Assembly (NCBI GenBank): GCA_963813375.1
Contig: CAWEYT010000001.1
Location: 21,505 to 85,504 of the forward strand
DNA: 64,000 nt
From: DASTFY01 sp963813375
Lineage (GTDB): Bacteria > Actinomycetota > Acidimicrobiia > Acidimicrobiales > Ilumatobacteraceae
Direction: 5' to 3'
Both the position numbers and the translations under genes were made by a program. The notes beneath the pieces were generated by a model that was not told where the DNA came from, searched no databases, and saw only the letters and a program-made list of their open reading frames with translations. Shown piece after piece: positions 10,418 through 18,611 of the stretch (its first letter is position 1; each line of letters opens with the position of its first letter).

Positions 10418-11445
10418 CGTGCTCTCGCCGTAGCTGGTCGAAGTCGGCCGGCGAAGCGCGAGCGCAGCACCTGCTTCTCGTCCTCGGGCGCCCAACAGGC
10501 GTCGATGCCGGCCAGGCTGATCGACTCCATGTCCTCCAACGCGTACTCGTAGGCCCTGGCCACCGCCACGTACTCGTCGGCCAGGTCGAAGCGCATCATG
10601 CCCGGGTCATCCGAGTTGAGCGTCACCAGCACACCCGCCTCCCGCTGGCGGGCGAAGGGATGGTCGGCCACGCTCGGGACGACATTGGCGATCATCACGT
10701 TGGACGTCGGGCACACGTCGAGGGGGATCTGGCGCTCGACGATCTCGGCCGTCAGCTCGGGGTCGTCGAGGAGCCGGAAGCCGTGGTCGATCCGCTCGCA
10801 ACCGAGTTCATGGACGGCGATGGCGATGTTCTCTGCAGGTCCGTCCTCGCCCGCGTGGATCGTACGACGGAGGCCATGCCGGGCGGCCTGCGAGAAGGCG
10901 GCCGCGAATGCGGCGTGGTCGATGTCGCGCTCGACGGAGTCCGCCCCCATGCCGATCAGCAGGTCGCGGTCGGGCTCCGAGCCGGCGAAGTCGGCCATCT
11001 CCACCGCATGGGCCGGGCCGGTGGGCTTGTCGAAGTCGAGGATCATCCGGCAATTGATGTCCAGGTCCTGGCGAGCGTCGAGGACACCGGCGCGGACGCC
11101 CTCCCACACGGTCTCGACGGGTACGCCGAGGCGGATCACGAAACCGGGCGAGAAGAACATCTCCCGGTAGCGGACGCCGGCGCCGGCGCCGTCCTCCAGC
11201 GCCTCGTAGGTGATGCGGCGGAAGTCGTCGGCGGTGCGGAGGCTGGCGCAGATGACGTCGTAGATCGAGAGGAACTGGTTGAGGCTGGTGAACTCGAAGA
11301 GCTCGGCCGGATCCTCGACGGGCAGATCGACGTCGTGTGAGCGGGCCAGCTCGGCGATGGTCGAGGCGCGGGCGGAGCCCTCCACGTGGCAGTGCAGCTC
11401 GACCTTGGGGAGGCGGCGGAGGTGCTCGTCGGTGGCGTGCGTCAT
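10401..11445 (-). CDS. Adenosine deaminase-like purine deaminase
   Basis: Zinc aminohydrolase of the adenosine deaminase superfamily, about 347 residues. Metal and catalytic motifs are all present: KVELHCHVEGS (His18, His20), TIHAGEDGP (His and the proton-shuttle Glu), DHGFRLLDD, the PTSNVMI segment and the LNSDDPGMM aspartate pair. The start ATG 11445 is preceded by GGGAG. A frame change near 10455 restores a plausible C-terminus (DFDQLRREHGLPSR) ending at 10401, inside the terminator. It lies downstream of a Rieske oxygenase in one operon and next to a purine-type importer, so adenosine, adenine or a modified adenine is a likely substrate; the family also contains deaminases of other aminopurines. 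Confidence 0.85.
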
Positions 11446-11455
11446 GGAGGCTCCC

Positions 11456-12454
11456 TAGGAACGCGTCGGTGATGGCGCCGTACGTGAGGCCGAGATCGGC
11501 CAGCCAGCGGCGGTACGCGGACGAGGCGCGGTCGGCCTTCTGGGCCAGCTCGACGGTCGGATCGAGCGGGAGCGGGCGCGGTCGCTGCGATTCCAGGATC
11601 GGCACGTCCTGGGCGAAGATGCGCTGGTTGAAGTCGTGGAACTCCTCGGTGCTCACGTCGGGATCGGTGAACGCGCCGATCATCCACGCCCGGCAGTGCT
11701 CCTCGTCGACCGGTGAGGCCATGATCATGAGCGAGAAGCCATAGGCGAAGTCGCGTGGGAGCTTGCTCAGTGTCGCCACGTACGGATGCGGCACGCGGTA
11801 GCTGTACTCCACGTCGGCGCCGGCCGCGCCCGGCGCGGCGGCCGGCTGCCAGAAGAGGCAGCCGGTGACCTCGATGCCGTCCTCCTTCGTCGTCACGGCG
11901 TAGTCGCGCACCTCCGTGTGCGACTCGGCGCCCAGCACCCCGGCGTGCACGAACGGGAAGTGCGCCATATCGAGGAAGTTCTCGATGATGCGGGGTCCGC
12001 AGGCGTTCACGACCTGCGGCTCGTGGTGGTACTGACGGACGCCGGGCACGTCCCACTCCGGGAAGTAGGCCGGTGGCTCCTCGGGTGCGCGGCCGAGCGC
12101 CACGAAGATCACGCCGTAGCGCTCGCACACGTCGAACATCGTGAGGCGGGCGTTCGGCGGTGGTGTGAGATCGGGCGCCGCAGGCTGGCGGACGCACTGG
12201 CCGCCGCCGTCGTAGACCCAGCCGTGGTAGGCGCACATGAGGGTCTCACCCCGGACCTCCCCGAGGGACAGCGCCGCGCCGCGGTGGGGACATTGGTCGC
12301 GGGCCGCGTGGAGGGAGCCGTCAGGGGTGCGCCAGAGCACGAGCGGCGTGTCGAGCAGCGTCACGCCCAGAGGAGCATCCGTCGTGACGTCCCGAGCGTT
12401 CGTCACCGGCATCCAACTGTCGAGCAGCACCGGGTCGCCCACGGCGCCCATCAT
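11456..12454 (-). CDS. Rieske non-heme iron oxygenase, large subunit
   Basis: Terminal oxygenase of about 330 residues. The N-terminal Rieske cluster motif is CPHRG with CAYHGW (C-x-H and C-x2-H) at about residues 54-75. The catalytic iron motif DMAHFPFVH gives the D-x2-H-x4-H pattern at about residue 158, preceded by RIIENFL. Overall it resembles the single-component-oxygenase branch that includes vanillate and N-demethylases. The frame remains open past the natural end into the next gene, so one indel near 11460 is likely; the stop TAG near 11456 then lies just before the deaminase start. No reductase gene is adjacent. In this purine-type setting, N-demethylation or ring hydroxylation of a methylated purine is an attractive but unproven role. 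Confidence 0.82.
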
Positions 12455-12498
12455 CGCAGGTGCGCGGCTCCTGCTCTCTCGGCCCTAGCGTGCGCGCC

Positions 12499-13902
12499 GT
12501 GACGGGGGACGAGCCGGCGCGGACATCCACGGGTGAACGCGTGGATCTCCTCGTGGCCGGGGCGGAGCTGGTGGTCACGATGGACGCCGACCGGGCAGAG
12601 ATCCCCGGTGGCTGGGTGGCCGTCGCCGATGGAACCGTGGTCGGGCTCGGCCGTCCCGGTGCCGAACCGGATGCCCACCGGGTGGTAAGGGCGGACGGCT
12701 GCCTCGTCACACCGGGCCTGATCAACACGCATCATCACATCTACCAGAACCTCACGCGGGCGTTCCGTCCCGCGCTGACCGGCAACCTCTTCCACTGGCT
12801 GCGCACGCTCTACCCGGTCTGGAGCCGGCTGGACGAGGAGGCGGCGTACGTCTCGGCGTGGATCGGCCTGTGCGAGCTGGCCCTGGGCGGCTGCACCACG
12901 ACCGCGGACCACCTGTACGTCCATCCCACGGGAGGTGGCGACCTCATTTCGGCGGAGATCACCGCGGCGCGCGAGGTCGGCCTGCGGTTCCACCCGACCC
13001 GCGGATCGATGAGCCTGGGCGAGAAGGACGGCGGACTGCCGCCCGACTCGGTCGTGCAGGACGACGACGAGATCCTGGCCGACTCCGAGCGGCTGGTGAG
13101 CCGCCACCACGATCCGGCGCCCGATGCGATGGTCCGCGTGGCGCTGGCGCCGTGCTCGCCGTTCTCGGTGACGCCAGAGTTGATGGCACGGACCGCAGAG
13201 CTGGCCGAGCGGCTGAACGTCCGGCTCCACACGCACCTGGCCGAGGACACTGACGAGGACCGCTACTGCCTCGCCCAGTACGGCTGCCGGCCGATCGAGC
13301 ACTTCGAGCGGGTCGGATGGGGATCGGACCGGGCCTGGGTGGCGCACTGCGTATTTCCGAACACGGACGAGATCGCCCGGCTCGGCTCGTGGGGAACCGG
13401 CGTGGCGCACTGCCCGTCGTCCAACCAGCTGATCGGCGCCGGCCTGGCTCCGATCCGCGAGCTGCGGACCGCCGGCGTGCCGGTGGGCATCGGGTGCGAC
13501 GGCTCCGCCTCCACGGACTGCGCGTCGCTGTGGCTCGAGACGAGAGCGGCGCTGCTGCTGGCCCGGCTCCGGCAAGGGCCCGAGGCGATGAGTGCCCGTG
13601 ACGCGCTGGAGATGGCCACGTTGGGAGGCGCGGCCTGCCTGGGGCGAACGGGTGAGATCGGAGTGCTCGAGCCCGGCGCCGTCGCCGACCTGGTGGCCTG
13701 GCCGCTGTCGGGCATCGCGTTCGCCGGCGCCCACACCGATCCCGTCGAGGCCTGGCTGCGCTGCGGGCCGGTCGCCGCGTGGCACACCGTCGTCAACGGC
13801 CGGCTCGTGGTGGAGGACGGCCACCTGACCGTGACCGGCGTCGAGGAGATGCTGGCCCGCCACCGAACCATCGCCACCGCCTGGGCCGGGGCCGCCTCTT
13901 GA
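12499..13902 (+). CDS. Probable 8-oxoguanine deaminase (amidohydrolase)
   Basis: Amidohydrolase-superfamily enzyme of about 467 residues. Motifs run NTHHHIYQNLTRA (metal histidines, about residue 76), LFHWLRTLYPVW, GCTTTADHLYVHP, HTHLAED (about 245), VAHCVFP and the metal aspartate in GIGCDGSAS (about 334). The WLRTLYPVW plus GCTTTADHLY pair is, from family knowledge, characteristic of 8-oxoguanine/isoguanine-type deaminases within COG0402. GTG 12499 is chosen because the beta-sandwich domain (VDLLVAGAELVVTMD) starts shortly after; GTG 12460 is a longer alternative. It is transcribed divergently from the Rieske oxygenase with only 44 bp between them. Confidence 0.75.
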   Translation: MTGDEPARTSTGERVDLLVAGAELVVTMDADRAEIPGGWVAVADGTVVGLGRPGAEPDAHRVVRADGCLVTPGLINTHHHIYQNLTRAFRPALTGNLFHWLRTLYPVWSRLDEEAAYVSAWIGLCELALGGCTTTADHLYVHPTGGGDLISAEITAAREVGLRFHPTRGSMSLGEKDGGLPPDSVVQDDDEILADSERLVSRHHDPAPDAMVRVALAPCSPFSVTPELMARTAELAERLNVRLHTHLAEDTDEDRYCLAQYGCRPIEHFERVGWGSDRAWVAHCVFPNTDEIARLGSWGTGVAHCPSSNQLIGAGLAPIRELRTAGVPVGIGCDGSASTDCASLWLETRAALLLARLRQGPEAMSARDALEMATLGGAACLGRTGEIGVLEPGAVADLVAWPLSGIAFAGAHTDPVEAWLRCGPVAAWHTVVNGRLVVEDGHLTVTGVEEMLARHRTIATAWAGAAS

Positions 13903-13937
13903 GCTGCCGAGCAGGCTGTCACCGCCGCGGGCGGTTC

Positions 13938-15350
13938 TCAGGTGAGGCTCTTGCCGAGGTCCGTGGCGGGGCTGGCGGTGCGGCCGACGAGGGCGCGGCG
14001 GCGGGCGAACAGATCCTCGGCGGCTGCCTGGGCCTCGGCCGCGACCTCGCCGGCGTCGACGGACACGACCGAGCCGTCCTCGACCAAGCGCTGGCCCTTG
14101 ACCCAAACGTCGCGGACGTCGTGACTGCTTGCCGTGAAGACCAGGTGCGCGGCGACGTTGAAGTCCTCGCCGTGCAGCACCGGCACGAAGTGGAGTCCGC
14201 GAAGATCGACGGTGACGATGTCGGCCTCCTTGCCCGGCTCGAGCGACCCGGTGATGTCCGCCAGCCCCAGCGCCTGCGCCCCCGAGCGCGTCGCCATGTC
14301 CAGAATGTCCCACGGGTCACCGGTGGTCGGGTCGAGAGTGCTCACCTTCTGCAGGAGCGAGGCGAACTTGAGCTCCTCCAGCATGTCGAGGTTGTTGTTC
14401 TCCTTCTCGCCGTCGGTGCCGAGCGCGCACACCACGCCGCGGCTCCGATAGTGGCCGATCCGGGCGGCGCCCGAAGACAGCTTCATGTTCGAGCACGGGC
14501 AGTGCGTCATGGCCGTCCCCGTCTGCGCGAGCACCTCGACCTCACGGTCGTCCAGCCAGACCGCATGGGCGATCACGGTCGACGGGCCGAGGATCCCTCG
14601 CTGGTACATCTCCTCGATCGGCCGGCGTCCGTTCTGGCGCAGGCACTCCTCGACCTCCCAGATCGACTCCGAGGAGTGCGTGTGGATGCCGGTGCCGAAC
14701 TCCTCGGCCAGTTCGGCGGCGGCGCGGAACATCTCGGGCGAGCAGTAGAAGAGGTGCTCGAGCCCGACCCAGCTCCGCACCCGCCCGCCGGCTGCGACGA
14801 GGTGGGTCTCCAGTAGACGCCGGTTGGACTCGATCGACTCGAAGTAGTCGTAGCGGTCCGCCCCGTACGGGGCGAGGGTGGCGCGAATGCCGACGTCGCT
14901 GGCCGCCTCGGCGGAGCCCTCCATGAACCGCCACATGTCGAGTACGGACGTCGTGCCCCCCCGAACGGCTTCGGTGTAGGCCATGTACGACGCGGCCCGG
15001 GCGATCTCGGGCGTCAGCGCCCGGTGTGCCGGGTCCACGTGGTTCTCCAACCACTCCCACAGCGCCATCGACTCGGCCGTGCCGCGGAGCAGCCCGGAAT
15101 GGAGGTGCGCGTTGTGGAGCCCGGGGATCACTGCGTGCATCGACGCGTCGACCTTCGCCACGCTGCCCGCTGCCGGATGTCGGGCGACATCGTCCGGCGT
15201 ACCCACAGCCGCGATCGCGCCGTCGAGCACCAGCACCGAACCCGGATCGAAAACGGTCCTCGTTCCGCTCATGGGCAGCACGATGCCGTCGTGGATGAGC
15301 ACGCTCGCCGTCCCGGTCGTCATCATCACAGCATGGTTCATCAGGCGCAT
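13938..15350 (-). CDS. TRZ/ATZ-family amidohydrolase
   Basis: Second COG0402 amidohydrolase, 470 residues, related to methylthioadenosine/S-adenosylhomocysteine deaminases and triazine hydrolases. Motifs are PGLHNAHLHSGLLRG (metal His pair), GIHTHSSES, VIAHAVWL and ALGTDGEKENNNLDM, which carries the metal aspartate. The substrate is not predictable, but a deaminase or chlorohydrolase acting on an amino-substituted N-heterocycle fits the neighbouring genes. ATG 15350 gives the longest form; ATG 15326 or 15329, just before TTGTASVLIHDG, are good alternatives. The gene converges on the 8-oxoguanine-deaminase-like gene, and the gap holds a small GC hairpin (13921-13935). Confidence 0.8.
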   Translation of the reverse strand: MRLMNHAVMMTTGTASVLIHDGIVLPMSGTRTVFDPGSVLVLDGAIAAVGTPDDVARHPAAGSVAKVDASMHAVIPGLHNAHLHSGLLRGTAESMALWEWLENHVDPAHRALTPEIARAASYMAYTEAVRGGTTSVLDMWRFMEGSAEAASDVGIRATLAPYGADRYDYFESIESNRRLLETHLVAAGGRVRSWVGLEHLFYCSPEMFRAAAELAEEFGTGIHTHSSESIWEVEECLRQNGRRPIEEMYQRGILGPSTVIAHAVWLDDREVEVLAQTGTAMTHCPCSNMKLSSGAARIGHYRSRGVVCALGTDGEKENNNLDMLEELKFASLLQKVSTLDPTTGDPWDILDMATRSGAQALGLADITGSLEPGKEADIVTVDLRGLHFVPVLHGEDFNVAAHLVFTASSHDVRDVWVKGQRLVEDGSVVSVDAGEVAAEAQAAAEDLFARRRALVGRTASPATDLGKSLT

Positions 15351-15366
15351 CGCCCGATCGGCCGCG

Positions 15367-15495
15367 TTGCAGAAGGCCGTGCGCCTCCTCCGAGCTTCCG
15401 AGTTGGGTGCTGCCTACGAGGACGCCTGGGCGGAGTGGGCCGGAAGCGGGGACTCGGACCTCTGGGATGCAGCGACCGCCGACGGTCTTGCCTGA
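15367..15495 (+). CDS. MazE-like antitoxin, N-terminus truncated or unresolved
   Basis: Short frame ending ATGA-coupled to the MazF-type toxin. The visible C-terminus (ELGAAYEDAWAEWAGS, then LWDAATADGLA) has the acidic Trp-rich tail typical of antitoxins encoded before MazF toxins. No normal DNA-binding N-terminal half is seen: upstream sequence is occupied by the start of the divergent amidohydrolase. The TTG at 15367 is only one possible start. It is either a truncated antitoxin or one broken by an indel. Confidence 0.55.
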   Translation: MQKAVRLLRASELGAAYEDAWAEWAGSGDSDLWDAATADGLA

Positions 15496-15840
15496 TGCGC
15501 CGCGGCGAGATCCGCTGGGTCGACCTCGATCCCGCGCGGTGCCGAGTCGAGCAAGCGCCGACCCGCGGTGATCGTGAGCAACGACGGTGCCAACGCGACG
15601 GCGAACCGGCTGGGTCGCGGTGTCGTCACGGTCGTGCCCGTGACGTCGAACACCGAGCGGATCTACCCCTTCCAGGTGTTGCTCACCTCCGAGTCGAGCG
15701 GTCTCCCTGAGGACTCGAAGGCGCAGGCCGAGCAGGTCCGATCGGTCGCCGTCGAGCGAATCGGCGCACGCGTCGGGTCACTGTCAGGCGTCCCCCTTGC
15801 CGCGCTCGACGAGGCCCTCCGGATCCACCTCGCACTCTGA
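15495..15840 (+). CDS. MazF/PemK-family endoribonuclease toxin
   Basis: Toxin of the MazF fold, about 115 residues. It starts at ATG 15495 within the ATGA overlap with the antitoxin. Family signs are RGEIRWVDLDPARG at the N-terminus, KRRPAVIVSNDGANA, TVVPVTSNTERIYPFQVLL and the EQVRSVAVERIG motif (the conserved DQ-R..D-like region, here EQ-R). One frame change near 15540 lies between the first strand and KRRPAV. It would cleave single-stranded mRNA if active. Confidence 0.85.
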
Positions 15841-16162
15841 CGAGGCGCCCCGGATCGCCAGGTCAGCGTGCGCGTCTTGTCAGTTCGGTTCGCAACGGAT
15901 GCTCGTACCGGAGCTGGATGCCACCGCGCTCGCCAGATCGTTGCGCTTGCGCTTCCCCGCTGTGCTTGGAACCCCCGTCACTCGTCACGCACCGTGGTCA
16001 AACCGAATTGCTAGCGCGGCCGAATCGCGAAATGCCTGCGCACAATGAGCGTGAGTGAACCAGGTGCGTTCGGCACCTATTGACAAGCAGTTGGTTGGCG
16101 CGATCATCCATGGCAGCCGGGAGCGGCAACAAGTGTCCCGGCTGCAGGGCTTGGGAGGGATC
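15841..16162. other. Intergenic region with a possible promoter for the haloperoxidase-like gene
   Basis: This 322-bp stretch has no supported gene. TTGACA at 16080-16085 is a good -35 match lying 78 bp before the ATG at 16163, but the corresponding -10 near 16102-16108 is weak. A GGGAGGG ribosome binding site sits at 16153-16159. Confidence 0.35.
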
Positions 16163-17572
16163 ATGAAAAAGCGCGCCGTCGCGGCTCTCGGAATCGTCGC
16201 TCTAATGTCGGTGGGCTCCTCCGGACTGGCCGGGGCAGGCCCGACGCTCCAGGCGGGCCCACCCGGGACCGCGACCGACGCGGTGACGACGTGGAATGCG
16301 ACCGCCGGTGCGGCGGCGATAGCGGCCGGCCTTGCACCGACCGCCAACCCGCTCCACGAATCGCGCCTCTACGCCATGATGCACGTGGCCATCCATGATG
16401 CCCTCAACGCGATAGATCGGCGCTTCCGACCGTATGTCTATACCGCTCGGGGCCCCTCAGGCGCGTCCGCGGACGCGGCTGTCGCTGCTGCCGCGCACGA
16501 TGTCCTGGTGCCCGTTCTCAACCAGCTCACCCCGCCGTTCGACGCCGGCATCCCGGCCGGCGTGGCCGTGGTCGAGCAGGCGTACGACGACGTTCTCGCT
16601 GCCATTCCGAACGGTCCGGCCAAGACCAAGGGACTCAAGGTTGGGCAGGCGGCGGCCGCCGCGATCGTAGCGATGAGGATCGCCGATGGCTCGGACACGC
16701 TCTTGTTGGATACCGCCTATCCCCAGGGCACCAACCCGGGGGAGTATCGGTTCACGCCGCCCTTCACGTTCGCGTTCGCACCGGGCTGGGCAGACGTCAC
16801 GCCCTTCGTCCTGAGGGAGGCTTCTCAGTTCCGTGCCGATCCGCCATACACGGTGACGGACAGGCGGTACACGAAGGACTTCAAGGAGATAAAGGCCCTC
16901 GGGGGCGATGACATCACCACACCGAGCAACCGGTCGGCGGCGCAGACCGAGGTCGCCCTGTTCTGGGTGGAGAGCTCCCCGCTGCAATGGAACCGGATCG
17001 CCCGAACTGTTTCGGCCAAGGTCGGACTCAATCTCTGGCAGAACGCCCGCCTCTTCGGCCTCCTCAACATGGCCATGGCCGATGGCTACGTCGGCTCCTT
17101 CGAGACCAAGTACCTCTACAACTTCTGGCGCCCCATAACGGCGATCCAAATGGCCGCTACCGACGGCAATCCGAACACGGACGCTGACCCCACTTGGACC
17201 CCGTTGGTGCCAACCCCGCCGATTCCCGACTACGACTCGGCACACAGCGTCGAGGGCGGAGCCGCGGCCCAGGTCCTCAAGCGCTTCTTCGGCACCGACC
17301 GCATCGGCTTCAAGGCCTGCAGCCTGACGTTGCCCCCTGGCAGCACATGCGACGACGCCTCGCCGGTCCTGCGCTCGTACTCCAGCTTCACTCAAGCGGC
17401 GAACGAGAACGGAGAGTCGCGCATCCTCGTCGGCTTCCACTTCCGTTTGGCGGTCGAGGAGGGGATCGAGCACGGCCGGCAGATCGCCAACCGCGCCGTC
17501 GACCGGTTCCTGCGACACGCGCGGACCACTGACACGCGTCGGCCGCCCAAACGCCGGGAGTGCGTGGCGTGA
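16163..17572 (+). CDS. Secreted vanadium-dependent haloperoxidase/PAP2-like protein
   Basis: Exported protein of 469 residues related to bacterial vanadium haloperoxidases and acid phosphatases. A Sec signal peptide (KKRAVAALGIVALMSVG, cleavage around AGAG) follows ATG 16163, which has a strong GGGAGGG site. The active-site motifs are in order: the K/RP region KYLYNFWRPITAI at about 316, DYDSAHSVEGGAA at about 355 with the catalytic His of the PSGH-like motif, and RILVGFHFRLAVEEG at about 420 with the apical Arg and vanadate-binding His. The early HESRLYAMMHVAIHDALNAI segment is typical of this family. It may oxidise halides or act as a phosphatase; the sequence cannot choose. Confidence 0.82.
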   Translation: MKKRAVAALGIVALMSVGSSGLAGAGPTLQAGPPGTATDAVTTWNATAGAAAIAAGLAPTANPLHESRLYAMMHVAIHDALNAIDRRFRPYVYTARGPSGASADAAVAAAAHDVLVPVLNQLTPPFDAGIPAGVAVVEQAYDDVLAAIPNGPAKTKGLKVGQAAAAAIVAMRIADGSDTLLLDTAYPQGTNPGEYRFTPPFTFAFAPGWADVTPFVLREASQFRADPPYTVTDRRYTKDFKEIKALGGDDITTPSNRSAAQTEVALFWVESSPLQWNRIARTVSAKVGLNLWQNARLFGLLNMAMADGYVGSFETKYLYNFWRPITAIQMAATDGNPNTDADPTWTPLVPTPPIPDYDSAHSVEGGAAAQVLKRFFGTDRIGFKACSLTLPPGSTCDDASPVLRSYSSFTQAANENGESRILVGFHFRLAVEEGIEHGRQIANRAVDRFLRHARTTDTRRPPKRRECVA

Positions 17573-17574
17573 TA

Positions 17575-17588
17575 TCATGACGTCATGA
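17575..17588. promoter_or_regulatory. 14-bp perfect palindrome over the antitoxin start codon
   Basis: TCATGACGTCATGA is a perfect palindrome that begins three bases after the haloperoxidase-like stop and contains the antitoxin ATG (17585-17587). TATCAT at 17573-17578 sits at -12 to -7 relative to that ATG, so the antitoxin mRNA may be leaderless and the palindrome a site for autorepression by the antitoxin. Both points are inferred. Confidence 0.55.
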
Positions 17589-17797
17589 CGCGAAAGGCCA
17601 CCACAGTCCGCATCCCGGAGGAGTTGGCTGACACGGCTGAGGTCGTTGCACGGGCCCGCGGCGTCAGCGTGAACACGCTGATCCTCGAGGCCCTGCAGAC
17701 CGAGGTTGAGCGAGTGAAGAAGGACAAGGAGTTCATGGCGCTCCTTCACTCGCACGTCGAGCGTGACAAGGAGATCCTCGACCGGCTGGCCGAGTGA
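17585..17797 (+). CDS. Ribbon-helix-helix antitoxin of a Doc-type pair
   Basis: 70-residue protein starting RKATTVRIPEELADTAEVVA, a ribbon-helix-helix DNA-binding start, followed by a charged helical tail (VERVKKDKEFMALLHSHVE) that should neutralise the toxin. Its stop overlaps the toxin start (the toxin begins at 17794). No ribosome binding site is present upstream, consistent with leaderless expression from TATCAT at 17573. It probably represses its own operon at the palindrome that covers its start. Confidence 0.85.
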   Translation: MTRKATTVRIPEELADTAEVVARARGVSVNTLILEALQTEVERVKKDKEFMALLHSHVERDKEILDRLAE

Positions 17798-18184
17798 GGT
17801 ACCTGACCCTCGCGGAGGCACTGACGATCGCCGAGGCCGTCACCGGTCTCGATCCCCTGACGCTTGCCAAGGCATCGCGACTCGAGCTGCTCGACTCGGC
17901 GCTGCATGCTCCCCAGGCGGGCTTCGGTGACGAGGACTTCTACCCGAGCATCGAGCAGAAGGCGGCTGTCCTCGCGGTCCGTCTCGCCCGCAACCATCCA
18001 CTGCCCGACGGCAACAAGCGGCTTGCCTGGCAGTCGCTCACCGTGTTCCTGGCGCTCAACGGCGTCACACTCGTCGCCGACGTCCGACGACGCCGTCGAC
18101 TGGATGCTTGGCATCGCTGCTGGAGAGATCGACGAGGACGCAGCCGAGGCGTGGATCCGCGAGCCCACTGAGCTCAGCGGTTGA
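17794..18184 (+). CDS. Doc/Fic-family toxin
   Basis: Fic-fold toxin of about 129 residues, starting GTG 17794 four bases inside the antitoxin gene. The active-site motif HPLPDGNKRLAW (HxFx(D/E)GNxxR type) is intact at about residue 67. The N-terminal region YLTLAEALTIAEAVTGL and HAPQAGFG(D) are typical of Doc proteins, which phosphorylate EF-Tu. A frame change near 18085 links to the C-terminus (DDAVDWMLGIAAGEIDEDAA) ending at 18184. Its last 11 bp overlap the end of the convergent decayed gene. Confidence 0.85.
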
Positions 18185-18468
18185 CCAAGCGCCTTCGCCG
18201 AGCGTCGACCCACTCGCGGACGTGGACCGTGTTGGGGAACGAGTGGTAGCGATCATCCCGGTGAAACGGGCACACGGCGTGTCGGCCGTCGTTCCCGGCT
18301 GCAGGTTGTGGTGCGGCGGGACTGACCTGTCGGAAGGGCTGGTGTACGACGCGGTGGGGTGTTTGATCGTGCCGACGGGGGCATCGGTTCCGGCGGTGCT
18401 GGCGGGGCCGACCACCGCGCCGAGCCGGCAACGGCGGACAGGGCGGCGAGAGCAACGAGCTCGTTCAT
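18174..18468 (-). pseudogene. Decayed copy of the small secreted SH3-like protein gene
   Basis: Starts at ATG 18468 with NELVALAALSAVAG, closely matching the signal peptide (RKLIALATLSAVAG) of the intact gene at 20569-20886. Matching pieces then appear in different frames: GTIKHPTASYTSPSD against GIIKQYTMSYTSPSD, then TPCARF against EALCARD, and a final VHVREWVDARRRRLVN ending at 18174. At least two frame changes are needed to join them. Sequencing indels could account for them, but divergence is also greater here than between frames of other genes, so true decay is favoured. Confidence 0.65.
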
Positions 18469-18510
18469 GCTGATGAAGTCCTTCAGGTTCGGTCCGAGCC
18501 GAATCCCGGA

Positions 18511-18608
18511 GCCACTATGAGCATGCTCGTGATGGCGTCGAGGCGGTATCCGGCAACCGGCTGACCGACCGGATGAACGTCATTCCCCCAATCGGTGGAC
18601 GTCGGCGC
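18511..18608 (-). repeat. Upstream element, copy 1 (paired with 20931-21028)
   Basis: About 98 bp upstream of the decayed gene align with 20931-21028 upstream of its intact paralog with essentially one gap and roughly three quarters identity by eye. The most conserved stretch is GTCGAGGCGGTATC (18538-18550 region), then GACCGGATGA and CCCCC-ATCGG-GGAC. Conservation outside the coding region suggests a shared promoter or operator, possibly a target of the response regulator encoded between the two copies. Confidence 0.6.
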
Positions 18609-18611
18609 CGA

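Noticed and set aside
12451..14313. 620-residue minus-strand frame opposite the 8-oxoguanine-deaminase-like gene
   Set aside because: Gly/Arg-rich composition without motifs, whereas the plus strand carries complete amidohydrolase motifs.
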